Assembly: GCA_013365325.1 (NCBI GenBank)
Contig: JABVXV010000361.1
Location: 1 to 59,418 of the forward strand
Length of the DNA stretch: 59,418 bases
DNA from: Dipetalonema caudispina
Taxonomy: Eukaryota; Nematoda; Chromadorea; Rhabditida; Onchocercidae
Reading direction: 5' to 3'
Numbering within the stretch: the stretch's first letter is position 1; every line of letters starts with the position of its first letter. Both the position numbers and the translations under genes were made by a program. The notes below the pieces were generated by a model, which ran no database searches, was not told the DNA's origin, and saw nothing but the letters and a program-made list of their open reading frames with translations. Of the stretch, positions 50,479-59,418 are shown in pieces.

Positions 50479-52869
50479 TTAGAAACATTTCTATGCTGTG
50501 TTTCTCTCTCTCTCTACCATTATTCTAGTTGTTATTTTACGGTGACGTACTATGACTCTGATAATTCATCATAATTACTGCAATTAATTCTTTCACAGTT
50601 TATCTGCGCCTCAAATTCTGAATACTTTTTTCAATTTCGTTCTTTTTTTTTTTTTTTTTACAAGTTTCTTAGCATGTTTAAATGGTTCATAGTATTATCA
50701 ATTTGACGGTATTATAGTTGAGGGGTATTTCCATTCTCTTGATATCACCATATTTCATTAGATGATAGTAACCATGTTTTAAACCTGTAATACGTTTAAT
50801 TTCGGATTTTTTTTTTTGAATGCGTTTTTTCGCTTTCCAACTTAACATTTTGTTGTTTTATCGCGATTAATCATTTCGTACAGTAGCATATTATAGCTAT
50901 CATGAGTTATCATACTTCGTCATATTATCATGATTCATTATGATAATTTATTATCCGGGCTAGATTTTGCTGCATATTCTTATTCCTTACTTATTTCGTA
51001 TTTAAATCGTTGATACTTCAAAAAAATTCGCATCAGAGTTAATAGTAATTGATCATTTGCTAATTATATGGGTAGCAGCCAAAGAAATGTCTGAGAACTT
51101 AAAGCATATTGAAATGTGGGATAGGCTGAGCATTACTCAATATTCGCATTTCACGTTCGCTTAACTTATGTTGTTGACGTTTATTAAACGTATGTAGTTT
51201 ACGTAAAGATATCGAATATTCTCATTTATTTTGTTAATGCTAAAACGTTTATTCATTGCAGTTTCAAAATTATAAAATTTTCAAGTGTTATAGTTTCACA
51301 TTTACACGATATCATTCCTACACCATTCATCGGCAGCATTTTCAACAGAAATTCGAATTTACATGTTTCTTTTTTTACGCGGCGGACGTATAATGTTTCA
51401 CATGCTGCTTCTAATAAGTTTTGATATTAGACATTGAAAGTTAATTCCTTTTTTACTTTTTTTAAAAGAAATCACGGATTACATACTTATGAATAATTTT
51501 AATAGAAAGTTGCTATACTTCTTAGTTGCATCAAATAACTTTCTTCTGTTCCATTCTGTCATTTATTAACTTATCAAAGATACATTCTTCGGTACAAAAT
51601 GATTTATATAATTTAGTATAGTAAAATTTTCTATTTCATTTATAATAACTGAGTAAGTGAACTGATTAGGAATCACTCCTTTTTCTGCTCTTTTCAGATG
51701 TTATACTTCTTTTCTTCTTCACTCTTCCCTTATTTTTGCAAGCTTGATTGAAAAATTCATCAAGGAAGAACGTTAAATCTTATTTATCATCGTTCTCATA
51801 AAATCATCATCATTAATGTTGTCATTTACTATCACAATCACATTATTGTATTTGTTATCAGCTATTATAGTCATTCTCATTATCATTATTGTCATTTAAT
51901 AATGATAATAATAATTGCTTCGGTAATTTCACACGACAAATATTTTAATTGCTTGGACGTTCTTTGCTTAGTTATCTCAATTTTTCTCTCGAGAAAAGAG
52001 AATGAATTTTATATTTCTTCAAATTTCTTGAAGAAATTCCACTTCAAATTTTACTTCCTCAGTTTCCCATCTGTAAAATTTTACTTCTTACCTCTGCGGG
52101 TGCTGATACTGTAGGTTCAGATGGTCAACATTTTCAAACATTGGTGATTATACTAGTTTCTCTGCTCAGCTCCATTAGTGGAAAGAAAGTTATCATCATC
52201 ATCATTAATCATTACCATTATCATTTATTATCACCGTAATTACAATAATCGCTGTTATTATTATTATTATTTGCTGGTACCGAAATTACAATATCATCAT
52301 TTATAGTTATCTTTATTTCATCATCCTTATTATAGTTATAATTCAATAAAGAGATCTAGAAAAAAGGTGAAAGATGGAGAAAGGTAAGGAATGCAAAGAA
52401 TATGCGAAAGAAAGAGAAAAAAGGGAAATGATCATCTTTTACTATAACTAAATATCATTTTCAAAATCCCTATAGAAAAAATTTAGGAGACAATATTATC
52501 CCAGTATTATTATTTAAAATTTTTAATGATTTTAATTTCTAATCGTTATAAAATGATGCTTGAAAATGATTAGTATGATATTCTATTTTATAATTTTCTT
52601 CTTCCTTTTTGTTGCATTCAATACATTGAATAGTGCTAAAATAAAGTATAATTTAATTATTAAATATATTCAACTATTGTGCGTAGAATTTCAATTTTCG
52701 AACTTCATATCAATTATTAGGTATTATTGTATTTTATTTTTCGAGTGGGCAGCAAGAATTGGATGGAAATATTTTTAAAATTTCAGAATTTTTCTTTACC
52801 AAGGAGCAATCAAATTTTCTCGACTTTTGTAAATATGAAGCTAAATTTTACTTTTCTTTTATTGCAAAA

Positions 52870-52870
<1 letters not shown>

Positions 52871-52903
<33 letters not shown>

Positions 52904-52910
52904 TGTATAT
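52871..52910. repeat. (AT)n microsatellite
   Basis: An AT dinucleotide run with a short CATATATG interruption near its end. Confidence 0.9.
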
Positions 52911-53163
52911 TTACATACTGAAATCCAGTTTTCTGATGAAGAATAAATAAAACTGATTGAAAAGCAATAATTTTAGCACTTTTTGCCTTTCAATTTCCAA
53001 ATTGTATATCAATTTCTAATAATAAACAAATACTTCAACATTGATTTATTTACTCACTTCGTCATAACTTATTCATAGAAAGTTATGTTGCAAAAAGAAA
53101 AAACGAAAGACATTGAAATTTATTTAGTTCGTATTTAAATCACTTCCAAACAAAACCTTTTAT

Positions 53164-53470
53164 AAAATCCTAATAAGTTAATTCCAATTTATTTCACTAA
53201 AATTCAATTGGAACTAATTTATTCAATCATTATTAGAATTGCAATTCTGATGGAAACTGAAGTACTTCTCTTTCATATCTTTTTTTAATCCTGACAAGCT
53301 AATTTTAACTTATTTTATTAGAATTCATTTGAAATCGACCCATTCAAAATCGCAATTCCGATTAGAATTGAAGCATTGCTTCTTTAATTTCTTCTTCAAT
53401 TCCTAATAAGCTGAATATTAATTGACTTTATTAGAATTCAATTAAAATCTTTTCCCAACTGATGAATTGA
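53164..53470. repeat. Three-copy diverged tandem repeat (~110-120 bp unit)
   Basis: Copies begin near 53164, 53286 and 53397. Each starts AATCCTAATAAG / AATCCTGACAAG / ATTCCTAATAAG, then a CTnAAT-AACTTATTT segment, then (A/T)TTAGAATTCAn(T/A)TTGAA. The first two continue through an ATTAGAATTG block to a CTTCTTT block. The third is truncated. Confidence 0.7.
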
Positions 53471-55204
53471 TTCCCGTTTAAAATGCATATTCACTACATT
53501 TTAATGGAATGAAGAGCATGCTGTTAAATTAGATAGTAAAAAATAAAAGCGAGGTGAGAGGAAAAAAGAAAAAAAAATAAAAGAAAGTTTATTCCATTAA
53601 ATAAATCATTCTCTCATTTCATTCTCCTAAAAGATTTCATCAAATTATCCATTACTAATTCCTTCGGGAAATCACGCTTCAATTATTGCTGTTAAATTGC
53701 TCTCGAATTTTCTCATCCATCCTTCTTCCATCCTAATTTTCACTCTTTGTTTTGCTTTTGTTGAAAATACGACAAACTGTTCCGAACAGAATAGTGCCTG
53801 ATCATTAATGCAGGTATTAACATGAAGCGACATGAAAATTTATCCTTTTTTTTGCGTGTTAAATATTCAACATGAATGTTTTTAAAAAAAAGTGAAATTG
53901 AAATTGAATATGTTCAAGTTGAAGATACGATAAGCCAAAAAAAAACCTATCATTGTTGTGAGAGTGGAAAATTGTCACAAAATAATGTAAACTATTTTCA
54001 TTAGTTTGTCTGCTTAAATAATTATAACGATCAAAAGTTTCAGAAATTATCGGAACGTTTCTTACTAAACAAGGAAAGCAAGTTTTTTTTTAAAAAAGGT
54101 AAACATGATTTACCATTAAAAAAGTGTGGGAACAGTAAATTTTACTTTATCATTTCCAAAAATGCAACTAATATCTGCTCTGATATTATTGGAATTTGAA
54201 CGAATTTTTAGGTTCTGAAAAAAAAAGCATTAGAGGTATATAAAGTAAACGGATGAGAAGAAACTTGCAAATTTCACATATTTTATAGAAATTTGTACCC
54301 CGAATTAATTAATTAGTTAATTAGACATTTAATATTTCATATGGAAATCTTTAGCATCGTTTTGATAGTTACTTTAATTATATACCAGGAAACATATCGT
54401 AATCCAACATTATTAGCTAGGATAAAGCTAACAAGTATGAAAAAAAAAAAGGAGGAAAAACCAGATATCTTGGAATTCTTCCGGTCATTTCAATGCTTTA
54501 AAATCCATATTAGCCAACATACAACACTTCTCTACCGGAAACTAACCACTATCAATCTGCCGGTTATTCATCCACCTTATCATTTAATCCGTTTCTTACA
54601 CTGATATCGTTTTATCAGTTAAAAGACATTTGTTGAAGAAAAAAAAATCAACATGGTCATCAACTATTGTTTTGATTTTCTTTCACCCCTTTTTTTTATT
54701 TTCATATTAATTTTAACTTGACATAATATATCTTACATCTTATCAATTAACACGACATCATCCTATCAGTTAATACAATTCTTCATATATTTTCATCAAT
54801 TTCTGATTGTTTTATTCAGACTTTTTATGCCTACTTAAATCATCATCTAATTTATATATCAGAAAATTTTATTTTTAACTGAAAAATTTTCTTTCTTCTC
54901 CTTCTCTCCCTCTCTCTATCTATTTTCCCTGCTATAAATATATTAATTCTAAATTCTTAATAGTATTTTTCAAATGCATTAATTCCATTCATTTCGTATT
55001 TCATTATGAAATTTAAATTATAGGAAATGATAAATGGAAGAGAGAGAACGAAAAAAAAAGAGAAAGAGAGAGAAGGAAAAGAAAAGAAAGCAATTCCTCC
55101 ATAATTTCATATTCTTATCATTATGCTTGCAACAATCAATAGTGTTAACAAATTTCGTCTAAAATAAGCAATGTATACCAAAAAAATTGTTTAATGTATC
55201 ATAA

Positions 55205-55311
55205 CTCTCTCTCTCTTTTTTTGCTTCTCTTTCCCTCTTCCCCTATCATCATTTCCGTATCTCTTTCTCCGTCTCTGTCTCTCTTTCTCTCCCTCTCTCT
55301 CTCTCTCTTTA
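55205..55311. repeat. CT-rich simple tract
   Basis: Pyrimidine-rich sequence dominated by CT and TTTCTC units, the strand counterpart in composition of the purine-rich tract just upstream (about 55031-55085). The two tracts might pair imperfectly in single-stranded form. Confidence 0.8.
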
Positions 55312-56189
55312 TATTTGTAAACAGTATTTCTATAGAATCACTCTTTCTAAATGACAATTCATTTTATGTTTACATCATTGTAGCTGTATTTTTCATGAAC
55401 CATTCACATTTTCTTCGTTACTTATTTGAAAGAATCTTAAATTAAATTAATTCAAATGAAAACTTTCTCATCCATTTTTAAAACTTAAAATACTTTAATA
55501 CTAATTTATCAAAGATTACTTAGTTATTCCTACTTAGTTGTTTCCGCTTCCATTCATACTTTATTGAACAAAATTTTCATAATCTTTAAAATTTTGGGAA
55601 AAAATTTTACCCACACTTTTCTTTCACTTCTTGCATATCCAATCAGTTTCATCATTATGATTTAATTTATTTAATTCTTGAAATTAATTTAAGAACGAAC
55701 AATTTCATCATACAATTAATCACGATAAATGCATTGAACAATCGAAGTCCATCTAACGCTTTTTTTTAAAAATTTAAATGGCTAAAATTTAGTAAAATAC
55801 AAGCGTTGCTTTATTTACAACTTCATTGCCCTCCGATTAATTAATTAAATCCTCCTTTTATCCACAATATTACACTGATAAATTCCTTGTAATTGCTAGG
55901 ATGTTTCAAGTATACAACCGATGTTAAATTTATTTCACCTTGTTCAATACAATATATATTTTACTATATTTTAGTCACTTAAATTTAAAATAGTTTTTAA
56001 TGAAAAACTTCCCAATTTTTTTTTTTTTTAAATTAAACCTCTCTAATTAATTTGCGCTTCACATTTTTTTTTCTCATCGTCATAAATAATTCCAAAAAAA
56101 TTTTTCCTCTTTTCCAGAATTCTCATCTTTAAATCGAAATTTACTAATTTACAGAAATTTTTTACCAAGCCGCATATTACATTCAAGAA

Positions 56190-58950
56190 ATGCTTCCACA
56201 GTTTCGCCGACACTTTATTCCAACCTGTTCACAATTATCATCTATGATGACATCACGTGAAAATTTTCCATCAGCTACCATTCGCCATTGCAATACGGAT
56301 TTCCGGATCAATGAATTTACTGATAAATATCTAAGTCATCGGAAGGTTTATTTAATGATGTCCATATAAAATTTGATACATCTTAATTATCATTCTTGTT
56401 GCGTTAGCAATGTCACATAAAGTTTGTGAAATTGAACCATTTCCAATTTCACTTACATATTATTTACAACATATACCCATTCTGCGGTGTCATCCTTTAA
56501 TGCAATTAGTTATCTCGGAAAGTTTTTATTTCAAATTTCAAAAACCGAAAAAGATTTTCAAGATTGATCATTGATATATGAATGAATAACCAGTTCTAAC
56601 TGTTTGATCAAAAAAAGGTCGTTTAAAGATGAAGCAATATATTTTGCATCACTTCAAAAAAATAAAATTTGAAATTCAGAAATGACATTTATTTTTATTT
56701 AGGCTGAATTTACTGAAAAATTAGAAATTCACTCTCCCACTCAACAACCAACTATTCCAATATATCGAGTAATAAATTCCGAAGGACAATTTATTGATCC
56801 GAATTATGATCTTGATTTTACGAAAGTAAAATTTTATTGCAGTTATTGAATTTGAAATATAATAAAAATTTGAATTTTGAATTAATCCTACAGAACGTTT
56901 GATAAAAATTACGGAACACTTCGATATTTTTTATTTAATTTCACAGTAGAATAAAAGTTGAAGAGCCAAACAGAATTTCGTTCTCAACCATTGATAAATG
57001 TTAAAACAAGAGTTTCTAAACTGATGACTAATAAATTTATAGCATAAGGAAAGAAATAAATCCTTAATTGTTATTAATTGTTATATCATTAATTGTTCAA
57101 TTTCATTATCTGATAATTACTCCATCATTTTGAAAGGAATTGGCGATAAAAATGTATCAAAATATGGTTACACTTCAACAGATGGATAAAATTTTGTACG
57201 ATTCACAGCGTCAAGGACGCATTTCATTTTATTTGACAAATACTGGTGAAGAGGTTCACTATTTCTTTTTTTCTTAAGATCAAAAAATTTTTCATTTCCT
57301 GAAGTTTTGAGTTCATTTCATTAATAACAAAAGTAAGTAATTAATAATCTTATACGATTTTATAACCGAAGTAATGGATAATTTCTAAAATATTCCATTA
57401 AAAATATGACTTCATTAAAAAAATTGAAATTTAAAAGTTTCCAGTCAATTCTTTTTTGCCAAGAATAAAACGAAAGAAAAAAACGGAAAACAAATTTTCT
57501 TTCTAACTTTAAAATGAACCAAGTTGATTGCATTTTTAGGCTGCTCAGACTGGTTCAGCAGCAGGTATACATGATGATGATCTGATGTATGGCCAATATC
57601 GGGAAGCTGGCTCATTATTGTATCGAGGCTTTCCTTTGGAAAGTTTTATGCATCAATGTTATGGAAATGCTAAAGATATCGGTGACAGTTTAAAAATAAA
57701 TAAAAAGTAGCATATTAAGGTTAAGCCTAATAAAATAATATCAAAATATTCTTTTCATTTAAATTTGTATGGGATATTTGAGGAATTAATTAAAACTTTG
57801 CTCAGAGCTTATTTCAAAACCCAAATTTATTGACTAAAAATGTAATCATTTTCTAAATATAATGAATAGTATATAATACTTAAAGAAAATATTTGGAAGA
57901 AAATGTTTATTTTCAATTACCAAATTTGGCTTTTATTATGTTTTATTGGCCCTATAATTCAAGCCACATTTTTGTCATTTAGGAAGCATAAATTTTTGTT
58001 TCAGGTGGTGGAAAACAAATGCCAATACATTATGGCTCATCAGAACATCACTTTGTGACAATATCATCAACACTGGCTACACAATTACCACAAGCTGTTG
58101 GTTCTGCTTATGCATTTAAAAGGTCCAGTGAAATGTTACAATATCTTAAATTTATATAATTTAAGGAATTTATTTAGTTCAAATTGTAGTAAGTACACAA
58201 TAATTTAAAGTGGTAAAATGTGTATAGAATGGTTGGTTAACGATGATTACCAATTATTACTATTTTTTACGATTCTGCTCAGTGACAAGCTGATACAAAC
58301 TGTTCCTACTGGAAGCTGATAAGAACTTTTTGAATATTTTGCACTTTTTTGTTTACTAACTTCATTTTTTTGGTGCAAATTATTATACTGGAACTTTTAA
58401 CGCCATGTGTCTAAGCACTTTTCAGACTTCCGGAAGTATGTTATCCGTATTTTCGTTATTAAATGAAGAATTCGTATTTTTAGAGAGAAGAATGGCCGAA
58501 TAGTACTAGTGTATTTTGGCGAAGGTGCGGCATCAGAAGGTGATGCACATGGAGCATTGAATATGGCTTCTACATTGGTTAGCACTGATTCTAAGATCTG
58601 ACGAATTAAATTAAATACTTAATTACTCGGTCCAAGTTTATCTGCTTGCTAAAATTAGAAATTTTGATTGGAATAAAACGAATCAAATTGAAATAAAAAA
58701 GATGTATATAAATAATATTTGACTAATAGACTAATAGGTAAGGACGATTATTCATTTTTAAAAAGTCGATTTTTCATTTAGAATTTAGAATAACTTTAGT
58801 TAATTTATATATCTTTAAAAAATTTCAGAAATGTCCAGTAATATTTTTCTGCCGTAATAACGGTTATGCAATTAGTACACCGGCAACGGAACAGTATGGT
58901 GGTGATGGTGTTGGTGGTAAAGCTTTCGGATATGGCATTCATGTGATACG
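56190..58950 (+). CDS. BCKDHA: Branched-chain 2-oxoacid dehydrogenase E1 alpha subunit, mitochondrial (5' part, 3' end missing)
   Basis: Thiamine-diphosphate-dependent decarboxylase subunit of the mitochondrial complex that oxidises the 2-oxoacids of Leu, Ile and Val. Exons in the window: 56190-56345, 56703-56825, 57137-57253, 57540-57687, 58005-58122, 58484-58577, 58829-58950, giving 292 residues and ending in phase 2 at a GT donor. The N-terminus ([20 protein letters not shown]) is basic and free of acidic residues, as expected of a mitochondrial presequence. Then come [58 protein letters not shown] and [18 protein letters not shown]. The ThDP-binding motif runs from [11 protein letters not shown] (233-243) to CRNNGYAIS (260-268). 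These distinguish it from pyruvate dehydrogenase E1 alpha. The remaining ~110-150 residues, including the regulatory phosphorylation loop, would lie beyond the right edge. Confidence 0.95.
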
Positions 58951-59199
58951 GTATTTTGTTGCATTTAAAAAATAGAGATCAAGAGGGTTATGCTTTATTA
59001 TTCTTTTGAATTCAAGAACTAACTAATTTTTCTAACGTCTTGCACTTTATTTTTGCGTTGATAATTGTTTGTTGTCAAAATCGCTTTTTAGAAACGAAAT
59101 TGCTTATTGGAAAAACCAATAATCATTATTTGATATACACAAATGTTGAACTAATAAAAATGTTGTTGGACAAGTAAGCGAAGAAATTAAAGGAATCAG

Positions 59200-59418
<219 letters not shown>

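Larger units (their letters stand above)
50479..56189. other. Intergenic region (~5.7 kb), repeats only
   Basis: No supported gene. It contains degenerate CAT/ATT trinucleotide tracts (about 51770-51910 and 52190-52275), an AT run, a three-copy diverged tandem repeat, a purine-rich tract (about 55031-55085) and a CT-rich tract. The longest open frame (54341-54604) has no coding-like features. An AG at 56153-56154, 35 bases before the next gene's ATG, may be its trans-splice acceptor. Confidence 0.6.

Noticed and set aside
51770..52275. CAT/ATT trinucleotide tracts as possible coding or regulatory sequence
   Set aside because: They are degenerate simple repeats with no open frame of interest and no regular motif beyond the trinucleotide pattern.
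54341..54604. 87-codon plus-strand frame in the 3' intergenic region
   Set aside because: Lys-run and AT-rich composition with no exon partners; openness is plausible by chance.

Overview
The window looks like nuclear DNA of a parasitic nematode, most probably a filarial (spirurid) worm. The basis is strong AT richness, many short GT-AG introns with T-rich 'tttcag' acceptors, ATG codons lying a few bases after an acceptor-like AG (as expected for spliced-leader trans-splicing), and proteins of ordinary animal type. I recognise no bacterial, viral or transposon gene. All exon models were assembled by hand from reading frame, splice signals and intron phase; phases agree across every junction listed unless stated.

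Layout. 1-145 is an (ATT)n array. 413-3080 (-) is a small four-exon gene of unknown function. 3.1-19.2 kb is a gene desert with microsatellites, several decayed short tandem duplications, one 22-bp perfect inverted repeat and a few exon-like islands. 19232-24558 (+) is a zinc-finger protein gene built from a tandemly duplicated module (FLYWCH-like domain plus C2H2 finger). It converges on 25617-36145 (-), a complete 25-exon cohesin SMC1 gene (1252 aa). Upstream of SMC1 on the same strand is a short coding exon (36479-36763) of an unrecognised protein. Divergent from these, 37254-44305 (+) is a complete 19-exon glutaminyl-tRNA synthetase gene (790 aa). Next comes an uncertain two-TM ORF (44496-44840), then 45572-50478 (+), a 10-exon DUF155/RMND1-family gene (393 aa) with a large (TAA)n array in its last intron. 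50.5-56.1 kb is another repeat-bearing intergenic stretch. 56190-58950 (+) is the 5' part of the mitochondrial branched-chain 2-oxoacid dehydrogenase E1-alpha gene. Its 3' end is lost where the window runs into an (AAT)n array.

The recognised genes are housekeeping: chromosome cohesion, translation, a mitochondrial DUF155 protein and branched-chain amino-acid breakdown. They form no shared pathway. No complete novel system is evident. The items most worth a second look are the duplicated zinc-finger protein, exon-like segments inside SMC1 and GlnRS introns that would add or break coding sequence, two or three small unrecognised genes, and the repeated pattern of about 70-240 bp tandem duplications.
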